64,000 bases of DNA from positions 532,563,755 through 532,627,754 of the forward strand of contig OX422215.1 of NCBI GenBank assembly GCA_949130495.1, in the 5' to 3' direction. The stretch is from Sambucus nigra (taxonomy: Eukaryota > Streptophyta > Magnoliopsida > Dipsacales > Adoxaceae). Positions 1 through 10,949 of this stretch are shown piece after piece; within the stretch, counting starts at the first letter, position 1, and the number at the start of each line of letters is the position of its first letter. Below the pieces are notes generated by a model. It saw only the letters and a program-made list of their open reading frames with translations. It had not been told where the DNA came from and made no database searches. The translations under genes were made by a program, and so were the position numbers.

Positions 1-95
1 TCTAAGGATTTAAGTGCCGACCTCATATGCGCTTTCCAATATGCGTAGTTAGAACCATCAAAAACAGGAAATTTTGCAAAACATAAATTTTCCAT
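1..95 (-). pseudogene. Copia element E, gag N-terminus (partial, runs off left edge)
   Basis: Read on the minus strand from an ATG at 95, the first 31 codons give a copia gag start with the motif PVFDGSNYAYWKAHMR, the hydrophobic-W pattern at the head of UBN2-type gag proteins. The same motif opens the gag of copia B near 20.7 kb (PVFDGTNYAYWKARMR), so the two belong to related families. No stop occurs in the visible part; the rest lies outside the window, so intactness cannot be judged. The PBS sits about 50 bp upstream, as expected for a gag start just after the leader. Confidence 0.8.
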
Positions 96-146
96 TTTAA
101 AATCAAAATTAAACAAAGGATCTTAACACAATAATTTAACGTTCTT

Positions 147-158
147 GCTCTGATACCA
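147..158 (-). other. Primer-binding site of copia E (initiator tRNA-Met type)
   Basis: The minus strand reads TGGTATCAGAGC, the common plant retrotransposon PBS complementary to the 3' end of initiator tRNA-Met. It lies 2 bp inside the LTR edge and just upstream of the gag start, which fixes element orientation as minus. Confidence 0.85.
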
Positions 159-160
159 CA

Positions 161-1705
161 TGAAAGGTGGTGATGGACCTCGGAATATCCCAAATTTTAA
201 ATTACTTTCAAGATAAACAATTAAAGTCCCCAAAATTAAACTTAAATTAAACTAAACTAAACAAATATTTTAAGTTTTCTTTTAACCATAATTAAACAAA
301 TTTAATTCAATCCTAGATGAAATTATGTCAAACAAACCTAAGCATGCATTTGCCAAATAGATTAATCCGGCTTGAATTAAATTAATTAAAATTATCCAAA
401 CTTAATCTAGCACCAAAATTATACCATTGCTGTGATTAAACCAATTTTTATCTTTTTACACCTACACATGCATCTAAGTGATTTTTGCAAGATAAAAAAA
501 AAATCACACAACATCGCGATGTACGGGGAACACCCACAACGGGAAAAACCTCGGACGACCCAGCCATAAATCCATAAAGTATGGTTTTATAAAGACACGA
601 CAAAAGACTTACCTCAATGACTCGACTCCCTTTCAAGCCTTGACGCTTATTCGTTCTTCCACCTCCGCCTAGTCGATTACTTCGGGATCCATCGTCGACT
701 CGGAATCCACCAACGGGCGAATCAACAGTCAACCACACACGAAGTCCTCCTCCGTATGCAGACCACGAATCAACATAACAGACTCCTCCATAGGAAACTT
801 TCTCTTTTGGGATGAGAATAATATCCGGTGCCAAATTGATGATATCAAAACATAATATATAGTGGAACTTGGATAAAAAAAAACTATGGGTGTAAACTTT
901 GTGTTTTGGTAGAAATGAAACCATGAAAAAATCAACAACACAAAATGGACTTTTAGATGATGAATTTTTGCTCTCAAAAGTGTTAGAAATGTTTCAAAAG
1001 TCTTGTCAAAAATTTTGTTCCCACACTATTAAAGGCTGGTTAAAAGAAAGTGGGAAGTGGGGAATTAGAAAATAAAATTGTCGAAAACTGCTGGAAAAAC
1101 TGCCAGGTCGACTGAACGTGGTTGTTCGAACTTGGTCATTCGAACATCTATGTTGGAACAAAAATTCTAACGAGAATTTAGAATAATATGCAAAGAAGTT
1201 CATTTGCAAAATCGCCCAGGTCATTTGAACATCTATGTTTGAACAAAACTTCTAACGAGAATTCAGAACAATATGCGAAGAAGTTCGTTTGCAAAATCGC
1301 TCAGGTCATTAGAACATGGTTGTTCGAACATTGTCGTTCGAACAACTATGTTTGAACGAAACTTCTAACGACATTTTGAGAAAAAAAAATATTTTTGTTT
1401 AAAAAATATAAAAGTTTTTCAACATAATTTTAGTAAAAATAAGACCCAAAATAAATTTTCAAGTCCCTATATATATTAATGCATTCGTACCTTTAGAAAT
1501 CTTGGAAGTAAGGAAATGTTAATGACGTTAGACATGGCATGAACAACGGCAATGATGATATCTTCTATTTAGGCTTGGCCGCTACGTCTTCAATACAAAT
1601 GTCACAGGCTTGAAGGACACAAACGTGTATCCTATGACTCAAGTAGTTTTGTCCATAATTAAGCCAACTCTTATAAATTGACTAAATTGGAAATTTTCCC
1701 TTACA
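161..1705 (-). mobile_element. 5' LTR of copia E
   Basis: The block begins (+ strand) TGAAAGG next to the PBS and ends in CCTTACA, so on the minus strand it runs TGTAAGG to TTTCA. About 1.5 kb long. The same family recurs near 40.2-41.7 kb (shared stretches around CTCGGACGACCCA, TGACTCGA and ATTGACTNNATTGGAAATTT). The ORFs inside it are incidental. Between 1105 and 1380 it carries several imperfect copies of a TCGAAC-containing motif with intervening AACGAGAATT, part of the palindromic signature described in the findings. Right-hand flank after the LTR is tatcc; the matching TSD lies outside the window. Confidence 0.7.
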
Positions 1706-3056
1706 TATCCCCTAATTTATTTCACTCTTTGGGTTTAATTGATATATTATTGGTTAATTTGGATTAATTATTAATAAATTACGTATTAGGGTTTTGGTAA
1801 ATGGAAATTGGCCTAATTTGATTTAGATTTGTAATTGATAAATATAAAATGATTTGGTTTAGGTTATTGTTGGTAATTGATCTAAGTCTATGTAGATTTG
1901 TACACCTAGCATTATAAGTTGTACCTTTATGTATAAATGCCTAAATTGTGCATATTAATGCATAATGATTAGTAATTCACTTTTAATTTCATATATAAAC
2001 ACATAAATGATGATTACCCCATGATTTATAGATTTAATATTCAACTTGAAACTTTCTTGTACGATAATTGGTTAGGAACGGGGATTAGACCTTGTTAATA
2101 CCCTTTATAATGATATATGAAATTCAATTGGATATAATTGGCATGAACTCCTCAGTTTTCTCTCATAATTGTTAGATGGGTGTTGGGAATGTGAAATTGG
2201 TTCACATGGTGAGTTATTTGTTGTTGACTTGGAAATTTAATTTTAGATTGTTAAACTTTAATATCACATCTTAAAAACATTATATTGAATTAATTTAGTG
2301 TCTCGACGACTACCTAATTTATACAAAAGTGTAGCGGGGGTTCCTTATTTGGATTCCATTTATGAAACTTCCCACATTTGACGTTCATAGAAGGTTAGGA
2401 GTTGGTATCTAAGGAAATACAATAAGGTTTTCTTCCTTAGTAAAAGAGTTAGTTGTTAAAAAAACCCATGCTACTTAGTTTCACATTTAAAGTTGAAATA
2501 AATCCCATTATAGGATAATTGGTTAATATAAGTGATGAAGTTATATTGGTATTGTACAACTGGTGGAGTAAAATGAATATGTTGAGATTATATATTAAGT
2601 AATAAGTTAAATGTGGAACGTATAATGATATGTTGATGAGAATGGAAATGCTTAATTGTGAATAACTCATTAAAATGGTTATATGGGTGTTTACTGAGAG
2701 AGGACACTTTATTTATTACGTACATGTGATGGTATTCTAATTAGACATGATGAAGCACAATTTTATATGTTGCGCCTTGAGTGAGAGATGGGCCCATGCT
2801 AGTGAATGGTGGGTCTAGAGCCAAAAGCGATTGTATTTGTGTGTCACTCGTGCTTGGTGGGCCAATTCTAGCGAACGATGGTGCCTAGATGATGTGATAA
2901 TATTATGTGTTTTGCACCGCAGGATTTTGGGAGGTAGTGGAGAAGTGTCAGGATGTGGATATGGTCGGATTAATTAATAGTTAAAAATGATTATTTAATT
3001 AAAATTGATTATAAGGTTCCGTTTTACATGCGTGAATATTACTATATGATAGACAG
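1706..3056. other. AT-rich gene-free stretch, probable old LTR remnant
   Basis: No coding region can be supported. Between about 2775 and 2900 there are two loose copies of a roughly 75-bp motif built around GGGCCCATGCTAGTGAATGG / GGGCCAATTCTAGCGAACGA. Such internal repeats also occur near the 3' end of the chromovirus LTRs C and D in this window (for example CCCATGTTGGCGATTCTAGC near 31.1 kb). This suggests, but does not prove, a decayed chromovirus LTR. No matching second copy, PBS or PPT was found. Confidence 0.35.
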
Positions 3057-3061
3057 GAGAT
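3057..3061. repeat. Left target-site duplication of gypsy A (gagat)
   Basis: gagat directly precedes TGATATACCC, and the identical 5-mer follows the 3' LTR at 28436-28440, as expected for one insertion event. Confidence 0.75.
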
Positions 3062-3526
3062 TGATATACCCAAGTGTATCCTCGTCCTAGACTTGGGTAT
3101 ACTCAGCCTCGCTGACCTTACAAAGTATAAATTCCATGAAGACTCCAACATCAATAGTCTCGGTCTCGTCCGTTCTTTTAGGCTGAGACCTCCAATAACC
3201 ATATATGTTCACGGATCTCGGCTCATCTGCTGTTCTAGGTAGCCGATGACTCATTTGTCTAACTACAAGCCCGTCTCGTCTTTGCCCCTGCTCAGTCGAG
3301 ACCACATTTGGCATTTTCCAACCTTTGATCGAACATGTATTTTGGAGCCTCATACTCGGCCTAGCTGAGACCATTCCAGAAAACATCTTCATCACGTTGA
3401 ATATAATACTCCAACATGGCCATTCCACGTGAAGAAATAGTTATAACCGAATCGCATGTCCACGTGGGTAGAATATATACTTCATTGTGATCTACATGTG
3501 ATAGCGATAGGTGACCTAACCTCATT
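3062..3526 (+). mobile_element. Truncated 5' LTR of gypsy A
   Basis: Collinear with 27585-28048 of the 3' LTR, from TGATATACCCAAGTGT to GACCTAACCTCATT. After that the two diverge abruptly. The missing half includes the region matching the TATA box at 28110, the transcription start region, the LTR end and the PBS, so this copy cannot drive its own element in the normal way. The many substitutions relative to the 3' LTR point to an old insertion. Confidence 0.8.
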
Positions 3527-3822
3527 GGAACAACCATGAATTTTAGGAACCCTATAAAATATCTGGGGATACTGTGTGCCTAATTTAAGTTAGTAGGGGA
3601 AATAATGTTAGGCCAGGCCGAGAAGGCTGACCTCGTTCCTCAGTGCTCGACATATTCAGTAGAGGGTCTGCCTTTGATAGACTCGACCCAGTAGGTGATT
3701 TGAGAGATCGATTATCGAAGTCTCGAATTATTGATGATTCAAGAAGAAATGATAGATGTGATGGTCACCGGCTTCCCTGTGGTTGAGATGAGGAGAAGAG
3801 AAAAGTCAATTATCATTAAAAG
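3527..3822 (+). other. Leader / pre-gag region of gypsy A after the LTR deletion
   Basis: About 300 bp between the end of LTR homology and the probable gag start. No PBS is recognisable. GA-rich, retrotransposon-leader-like sequence; nothing else seen. Confidence 0.4.
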
Positions 3823-5110
3823 ATGGCTAGCAGAGAACCAGCATAACGGCCGACTGATAGAGAAAGAGCCGATGATAATGTTGTTATGGCTGAGGTGGAG
3901 GCTATAGCTGCAGATGACAAGCCTTAGAACAGTTCTATTCAGAGGCTTGGTGACAAGATTGGTTATATCTTGAAGTGCTGAGACCCTTTGTACAGGGGTT
4001 ACATGGAAAGCTCACCGTTCGTAGCAAGAATAGTAAGATGCCCATCCCTGGCTAAGTTCAAGCTGCCGGTTATCACCCCAAAATATGATGGAAGAACCAG
4101 TCCAGTCCACCACGTGGAAATGTACTAATCGGCTTCAGACATCTTTTTAGTCTCAGATGAGATGAGATGTCAGGCTTTCTCAAGCACTTTGACTGGTGCT
4201 CCGTATGTGTGGTACACCTCTCTCCTAAAGAACTCTATCAATAATTTCAAGCAATTGGCCGAGAGGTTTATCCATAAATTTTATTTTAGAGTAAAACCCC
4301 GGAAGAAGACCACCCACTTGTTATATGCCAAACAAGGGAAAAATGAGTCCCTGCGAGACTACATAGCCCTCTTTAACAAAGAAAAATTGGTGGTGGAAGA
4401 CTATGATGAAAGTATTGCGATAACTGCCCTGATGGGAGTATTACAAAAGGGAAAGCTTCTATCGAAGCTGGTCGAAGATCCTCCAAAGTCTATGATAGAA
4501 CTCCTGGCTACAGCCGGGAGATTCATGAATGCGGAGGAGGCCATGTCGGCCAAAGGAGATAATGAGAAAGAAGCAGGTGAAAGTAAATCCCAAAAGTTCA
4601 AGGAAAGGGAGATAAAAAGAGGTCGAAGAACGACAAGTTCGCTGACTATAACCCATTTATAGCCACTCCAGAGATAATTCTGAATGAAATAAAAAATGAT
4701 CGAGCCTTGAGATGGCCAGAAAAGCTAAAGGCCCCTCCTCACAAGAGGGATAAAATTAAGTGGTGCGAGTTCCACCAGGATCATGACCACACCACTATTA
4801 AATGCTTTGCACTTAAAGACGAGATAGAAAATATGCTGAAGTAAGGAAAATTCAGGAAATATGTGGATAGGAATGGTATAAGAGATGGCCGAGATGACCC
4901 CCGTAGGATACGAGACGATAGGTGTAAACATGATGCTCCATTGAACAAGGACAATGATGCCTCAGATAATGATGAGGTCGACCCTGACCTCCCACGGATG
5001 AAAATGAATCCTAAGGGTCGGCTATATTTAATTTCTAATGGAGTGAAAATGATACGCGACGGATTAGCAAGCGGTGGTAAATACATAACCGATCGTAAAG
5101 CTCATGTTGC
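3823..5110 (+). pseudogene. Gypsy A gag (capsid/nucleocapsid), broken
   Basis: The frame opened by the ATG at 3823 runs through at least four stops before 4162, then is open to 4662 with a retrotransposon gag (PF03732-type) region: GAPYVWYTSLL, FIHKFYFRVKPRK, LRDYIALFNKEKL. After a frameshift near 4620-4660 the reading continues with a zinc knuckle of the C-x2-H-x4-H-x4-C form (CEFHQDHDHTTIKC, about 4768-4809). This knuckle is characteristic of Tat-lineage gag, in contrast to the usual CCHC. The product would package element RNA in cytoplasmic particles. The start is chosen as the most upstream ATG in the frame; an earlier start lost with the deleted leader is possible. Confidence 0.75.
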
Positions 5111-5870
5111 AGAGGCGAATGCTATCCTAAAGAGTGAAGTCGTAAACTCGGATGCAGTTAATTTAAAGCTGGGTAAGAGGAAGAAAGTTAATATGAAAAC
5201 CTTGGTAATAGGGTTCTCGAGGTTGGACTTCAAAGGGATCTTAGGCCCCCTCAACGATCCTATGGTGATCACAAAGAGAGTGTATGGGAATGAGGTTCCT
5301 AGAATATTAGTCGATGGTGGAAGTTTAGATGATGTAATGTTCTGGGAGTGCTTCCAAGGAGGGACTAAGCAAGAAGAGACTCATCCCATATCATTAGCCT
5401 TTAATTGGATTTAGTGATGAAAAAGTTCATCCTCTTGGGATTTATGAAATGGATGTCTGTACGGGGGAGACTTGGTCGAGATATCTTACAAAGAAGATAA
5501 ATTTCTTTGTGATGGACGAGAATGTTTATTCATCCTACAACATCATAATGGGACGAGTAGCCCTCAAAGAATTTGAGACAGTACCTTCAACCGTTCACCA
5601 AATGATAAAATTCTCGACTCATATGGAGTAGGGGAAATTCAAGGTGATTAAGTAGAGGTGTGAATGCTATTTCAACTCGGATGAGGAAAGAGAAGCTCAT
5701 AAGGGAGCCACCACCACTTACAACATCGATACTCTCGTCTATAGGGACGAGACAAAACTGGAAAAAGGGAGAGGCTAACGAAGAGGTAGAATCCACCGTC
5801 CTCAATGAGGATGAACATGAAAAAAAGTCCAAATCGATAGAGACCTGAGAAAAGAAATCAAATAAAGGGA
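5111..5870 (+). pseudogene. Gypsy A aspartic protease region, broken
   Basis: The frame of 4863-5414 carries RILVDGGSLDDVMFWECF at about 5299-5352, the Tat protease active-site block in which DGG replaces the retroviral DSG. A frameshift near 5415 moves to the frame of 5449-5631, which shows the downstream flap-like part (NFFVMDENVYSSYNIIMGR, then KEFETVPSTVHQMIKFST). This is the usual order of a Tat protease and its C-terminal extension. The enzyme would cut the Gag-Pol polyprotein. One stop at about 5629 and others downstream break it before RT. Confidence 0.75.
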
Positions 5871-7370
5871 GAGACATAGTATTTTTGCATGGATTCACGC
5901 AAACATGCTGGGGATTGATCTGGAGATTCTCTGCTATAAATTGAATCTGGACGAAGGAGTTAAGTCAGTGAGACAAAGGCGTATGATTTATTCTAAGGAA
6001 AAATATGAAATCATAAGAGATGAAGTGGAGAAGTAAGAGAAAGCAAAATTCATCAAGGAGGTCATCTATCCAGAATGGATGGATAATACGGTCATTGTGC
6101 CTAAGCCTAGTGGCAAGTGGAGTATGTGTGTTGACTTCACCGATTTAAATAAGGCATACCCAAAAGACAGCTCCCCCTACCGAGAATAAATCAAATGGTT
6201 GATGCCATAGCTGGGCATGAACTAATGAGTTTTATGGATGTCTACTCAGGCTACAATAAGATATTTACGGACCCAGCCGATGATGAAAAGACCTCATTCA
6301 TCACTGATAAGGGTATATATTACTACAAGGTTATGCCTTTTGGCCTCAAGAATGTCGGGGCAACATCTCAAAGGCTAGTAAATAAGATGTTTAAGGATCA
6401 AATAGGCAAGACCATGGAGGTATATATTGATGACATGTTAACCAAGAGCCTCAAAGACGAAACGCACGTGGCTGACCTTGAGCGCACTTTTAATATAATG
6501 GACTAGTGTCGAATGAAACTCAATCTCACTAAGTGTGTATTCAGGGTTGGATCAGGCAAGTTCTAAGGGTTCATTATCAATCAACGAGGGATAAAGGATA
6601 ACCTAGAGAAAATTGAAGCATTGGTAGAGATAAAGACTCCAAAGTCCATAAAATACGTCCAAAGGCTGACTGAACGAGTTGCTGCATTGAATAGCTTCAT
6701 GTCTAGGGCTACGGACAAATGCCTGACCTTCTTAAAGGTGTTGAGAAAAGCCTTGGAGTGGAATGATGAGTGTGAGAGAGACTTTCAGGAGTTGAAGGCT
6801 TGTCTCTATTCCCCACTTTTGTTATCCTAGCCTATTCAGGGAAAAAATCTATATCTATACATGGCCATCTTTGAATCGGTAATCACCGTAACAATTATAC
6901 AAGATGAAAATAGGGGTATAGAAGCAAGTCTATTTCAACAGCAAGGCCCTTTAAAGGGCCGAGTAGAGGTACCCAAAGATGGATAATCTGGCTTTTTCTT
7001 TGATATATTCATATAAGAAAATGAAACATTATTTTTAGGCTCACACGATGGTCGTCCTTACAGACTCTCCTCTTACATAGGTCATCCATAAATATGAGAA
7101 ATCGGGTAGGTTAATAGCCTGTTCAATAGAATAGGGGGTGTTTGATATTTTCTATTAGCCGAGAATAACCAAAAATGGGAAGGCTTTAGCCAATTTTGTG
7201 GCCCTGTTGACATGGGACAAGGCCGATGTAAAAGAGTTTGTAAATTCGATAAATGAGCCAGAAAAAGCAAGTGTTAGCCCAGCTGACGCTGAGACGAGTG
7301 TGGCCATAACTATGATGGTCAAGAATGAAGAAGAGAAATGTATGTTCATGAATGGGTATTGAATGAGGGC
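5871..7370 (+). pseudogene. Gypsy A reverse transcriptase and first RNase H, broken
   Basis: RT starts with a recognisable fingers region (KFIKEVIYPEWMDNTVIVPK, SGKWSMCVDFTDLNKAYPKD at about 6050-6170). A frameshift near 6180 leads into 6195-6506 with MDVYSGYNKI, KVMPFGLKNVGAT and the catalytic YIDD box (VYIDDMLTKS near 6420-6449). The connection and RNase H follow in 6507-6830 (MKLNLTKCVF, ALEWNDECERDFQELK) and then degrade; 6840-7370 has several stops and shifts. The catalytic YIDD itself is intact. In the family this enzyme copies the RNA into cDNA in the virus-like particle. Confidence 0.8.
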
Positions 7371-7879
7371 ACTTTTTTAAAAGAGGACGGTGTTTGGAGC
7401 CTCATTATAGATGGCTCTTCTTGTGAGACTGGAAGTGGTTTCGTCTTGATAATGTCGGCCCAGATGGGATCGACATCAAATATGCTCTAAGATTTAGTTT
7501 TAAAGCATCCAACAAGTCGGAGTATGATGCTCTTCTAGCAGGACTTTCCCTCCCCAGAGCATTGAATGTCAGCCAATTGTTGGTTCATTGTGATTCCAGG
7601 CTGGTGGTGATTCAAATCTTAGGGGTATACGATGCAAAGGATGAGAGGATGGACAAGTGCCTAAAAGGGTAAAAGAAATGTTAAAGAACTTCGGAGAGGT
7701 GAAGCTAAAAGGATCCCTCAACAACATCCAAGACGACGCCATAGTAAGATTAACATATGTGAACAGAACAAAGATTAGAAGGTCGACGCCCGTTGCGATT
7801 CTATATCGACTGACCATTGAAGAGGAAGATAGTACACTAGAGTTATGCTTAAACCTGAATCTAGGTTCATCTTGGATGG
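7371..7879 (+). pseudogene. Gypsy A second (archaeal-type) RNase H, split by copia B
   Basis: Contains the aRNH signature of Tat elements: LIIDGSSCETGSGFVLI (near 7405-7455) and, after a frameshift, KASNKSEYDALLAGLSLPRA and LLVHCDSRLVVIQILGVYDA. The frame then runs through KEMLKNFGEVKLKGSLNN to the insertion point of copia B at 7879. A dual RNase H is established as a Tat feature, so this domain is the main lineage evidence. Coding resumes at 21684 beyond B with the linker to integrase (IKDGELP-like, frame-shifted). Confidence 0.75.
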
Positions 7880-7975
7880 TGAGAACGTATGTCCTTGCGT
7901 TCAACTGAGCAAATTATATATTAAACACCTTTTAACCCAAACAGACCCTAAACATGCAATAGTATGTGATTGAAT
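7880..7975 (-). mobile_element. 3' LTR of copia B, left fragment (interrupted by C)
   Basis: Matches 20841-20936 of the intact 5' LTR almost base for base (TGAGAACGTATG to GTGATTGAAT). The second part resumes at 13335 after element C. The last five bases (tgaat, 7971-7975) are the TSD of C. Confidence 0.9.
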
Positions 7976-8306
7976 TGTAACACCCCGTATTTTTATTTAT
8001 TATTTTAATTAATTAATTGGAATTTTCGAGAAAAATAAATTTTTGAATTTTAAATTTTTTATTGGCTAAGTATGTTGGTTATGATTTTAGAAGAATAAAA
8101 CTTCAAGCGGAATTAAAATCGGAGTTAAAACTGATTTTATATTGATTTTACAATATTTTTGCCTTATGGCATTTGTTGGGCAAACTGTCAGTTTTTCGGG
8201 GTGATCGATCGATCGACGGGGGGGTAGATCGATCGACCCTCCCAGAAAACGTGCGCTGTAAGCTGTTTTTTTTAAGAGTTTGTGTAGGATTAGGACTCCT
8301 AATCAC

Positions 8307-8316
8307 TATATAACCT
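8307..8316 (+). promoter_or_regulatory. TATA box of C 5' LTR
   Basis: CTATATAACC, about 70 bp downstream of the GATCGATC cluster and about 330 bp into the LTR, followed by a T/C-rich stretch. Position and sequence fit a plant Pol II core promoter at the U3/R border. Confidence 0.55.
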
Positions 8317-9466
8317 TGTTAATCCGTAGGGGGACTTCTCATATTCACTTTTTCTCCAGTTTTTCACCAGAGAACACTTCCAAATATTTTTCCTCTCCCT
8401 CATAATCATCAACCTTCAACAAAATCAAGTTTTTGTCACAAGTTTTGGCACAAGTTTTTGAAGGCTTGATTGGAATTTAATCAAGATCGTTCAAGAACAC
8501 TCTTTTGCTAATTTTTCGAGAGTAATCCAGATTTCTAATCAGTTTTGCAACACGATCTTCACAGGCATGAATACTCTATTCTTTTCCTTTAGTATTATGC
8601 GTTTTAAGTGTCGCCTAAACACTTAATTACATGTTTTTCTTAAAAATAATTAGTAACTTAATTAGAAAAATTGAATACTAATTATGGGGCTGTTTTTTTT
8701 TTATATAATCTTTTAATCTGAATAATATTCATAACCTTTGGGTACGTAGGATTGATGAGCGATTTTGGGTTTTATTGGTGTAGGTTGCATGTAGAAAAAT
8801 TCTAGTTTTAAAATAAATGATTTTTGGGTGCGTACAACTCATGTAATACATGTAGAGATAATAAAATTTGGGTTTTGATATATATATATGATGAAAACTT
8901 GGTATATTTAATTTAAAATAATTAAATGAGATTATTTGGATATTGTTGACATTGTGATAATTAAATTAAAGATTTAATTGAATTGGACTATCATGCGTAG
9001 TTTATATATTGATTAATTATGCTTGTTTTGTGTGACTTGTTGGTATTATGATGTTGCCTTTGTGACGACGGGTTGTTGGGTATCATTGCTCTCCCTATAT
9101 TTTAGAATGCCTCTAGGTATGGGACTAGTGGGTATGCCTTTTGATGATTTACTCCTTCTAGGTATGGGACTAGTGAGGGTAGATTATCGCATTTTTATCA
9201 TCTTGGGGGTGGGCTGATTTTGGTACTTTATCGTCGTTACGCTAGCCTAAGCATGAGACTAAGTTAAGATTTATGTTAGAAAATCCTCCTATACATATGA
9301 TAGGACGTATTGATAACTTGGGGACCCTTAGGTATGGGACTAAGGGGTATTTTGAGGATCTCACATCGATTAAAAAGGGTGGGGTAATTCATAAATTGTG
9401 AAATTGAGAAATTTGAGAATTAATGCCTAAGATAAAAACGGGTATTAAAATTTGTGGCGACATAAT

Positions 9467-9640
9467 GTGTCGGGGCTGACAGTTTAAACGGGCCAGAGGG
9501 CGATTTATGTCGTGTCGTGTGTGGAACCTTGTCATGTGTCGGGGCCGACAGTAAACGGGTGAGAGGGCGATTGACAAGGGTAACCTTGTCATGTGTCGGG
9601 GCCGACAGTAAACGGGTCAGAGGGCGATTGACAAGGGGAA
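9467..9640 (+). repeat. Tandem repeat in C 5' LTR (about 57-69 bp unit, 3 copies)
   Basis: GTGTCGGGGCYGACAGT followed by AAACGGG and GAGGGCGATT recurs at 9467, 9536 and 9593. Units two and three are almost identical (period 57); the first is more diverged and spaced 69 bp. The same array is in the 3' LTR at about 12441-12615. Confidence 0.8.
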
Positions 9641-10364
9641 GTGTGACACTTTAATAAAAAAGTGAGAACAATAATAAAAGTTGGTTAATTTAATTAAATT
9701 AACATCGTGGGACTTGGGAATTTAAAATCATATTGGTGTGCCTTTATAAATGGGGATTTTTGCGGGTAGTTAGTAGGTTATAATTATCGCGTTTAATTAT
9801 CCTGTTTAATTTAAAATATTCTATTGTGATATTTATTGCGTATAATGCTACTGTCTGGATTCAAGAATCCTAATTGAGGGGAGTAGTGTGTATTCTTGCT
9901 CGGGGCTTTGGCTCTGACCCATGCGTTGACTAATCTTTTTCAGGATTTGATTTGGGGAAGCTGCATAAGTTTATCGGAGTTATCATTGGAGGTGCAACTG
10001 GAGTTATTTACTTTATAGCATAGTTTAGTTAGACTTTCTTTTCCAGTCGTATTATGAGACTTCATTGGAGTTTTATTGGGCCATTCGGTTCCAAAGTTGT
10101 TTAGAGGATTTCTGTTGGGATTATTCAGATTTTATTTAATCATTATTGGAGATTGGATTTTTGGAGTTAGCATGTGATGGATCTTTTATCGCTTAGTTAT
10201 TTGTGATTATTTGAGATTTATTCAATTATTTATCTTATGGACTGATTATTTATGTCTCATATCTGTCTCATGCTAAGAATGGTATTTTATTTAGTTCACG
10301 CCCGGCATAGTTCGGCGGCGGTGGCTGGCCACCCCGTTTGTCAGATTTTGCGGGGTGTGACAGA

Positions 10365-10376
10365 TGGTATCAGAGC
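10365..10376 (+). other. Primer-binding site of element C
   Basis: TGGTATCAGAGC, 2 bp after the 5' LTR end; complementary to the 3' end of initiator tRNA-Met. Confidence 0.9.
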
Positions 10377-10949
10377 ATGGTCTTAGGTCTTGTAGGTTAT
10401 GAGTCCGTTTAGTTTCCGCGTTGCCGATCTTTGATTCCCTTTGTGATTCGTATTTCTTAAAGTAGATGTTCTAGCATACGTGTTAGATGTGTTTCTTGGA
10501 GATGTGAAGTTTTGAGCTAAGGACGTTGTAGACATTGAGTTTAGAATTAGTAAGCTTGATGTGGGGATCCTTAGAATGGATTTTGGAGACGATAATTTTT
10601 TTTGGAGATTTTAGTACAGATGTTAGGTACCGTATGTATCGATTTTTGATGTTGAGATTTAATTTGAGGAAGTTAGAATTTTGATGACTTTCGGATATAG
10701 GATCGAGTGGGGGATTTGTGAGAGCATGTGGTACGCCGTTATTTTCATAGTTATGTGTATTTATATAGGCAATATATATTATTTTGTTGTTCGTGGGGTA
10801 GGTGCGCGTAGGATTGGGTGTATGGGCGCCCAATTATGGCATTCTACGGGTAGGCATATATGAGCCTTATTTTCTTTTGCGAGATTTATGCGTTGATGAG
10901 TATGCTTCGTCTAATTTCAAGGACGAAATTCTTTGCTAGTGGGGAAGTA
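10377..10949 (+). other. Non-coding interior of element C with PPT
   Basis: No gag, protease, RT or integrase motif in any frame; the longest ORFs (about 60 to 116 codons) show no recognisable domain. The end reads AAGGACGAAATTCTTTGCTAG then GTGGGGAAG (10939-10947, the PPT) right before the 3' LTR. The AAGGACGAAATTC block is the conserved 3' terminus of the interior of chromoviruses, so it probably descends from an autonomous chromovirus by a large internal deletion. Confidence 0.75.

Larger units (their letters stand above)
7976..10362 (+). mobile_element. 5' LTR of element C
   Basis: 2387 bp, TGTAACACCCCG to GGGGTGTGACA. Features in order: palindromic GATCGATCGATCGAC cluster with a mirrored GATCGATCGACCC copy at 8203-8240; TATA box CTATATAACC at 8307-8316; T-rich leader; short repeats of CTAGGTATGGGACTAGTG near 9112-9178 and 9330; a tandem repeat of a 57-69 bp unit at 9467-9640. 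The 64-residue ORF at 9023-9217 is duplicated in the other LTR and is incidental. Confidence 0.9.

Noticed and set aside
147..158. tRNA gene at TGGTATCAGAGC sites
   Set aside because: Only the 12-nt complement of the tRNA 3' end is present, without a cloverleaf; these are primer-binding sites.
448..924. 158-codon minus-strand ORF and the overlapping 729-977 ORF
   Set aside because: Both lie in the E LTR. The related LTR at 40.2-41.7 kb does not keep the frame, so no coding is supported.
9023..9217. 64-codon ORF repeated at 11995-12189
   Set aside because: It lies in both LTRs of element C, crosses the GGTATGGGACTAGTG repeats, and shows no domain; duplication reflects the LTRs, not a gene.
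10681..10863. Small ORFs in the interior of element C (also minus 10483-10833)
   Set aside because: No similarity to gag or any family, AT-driven composition, and no family comparison available to show conservation.
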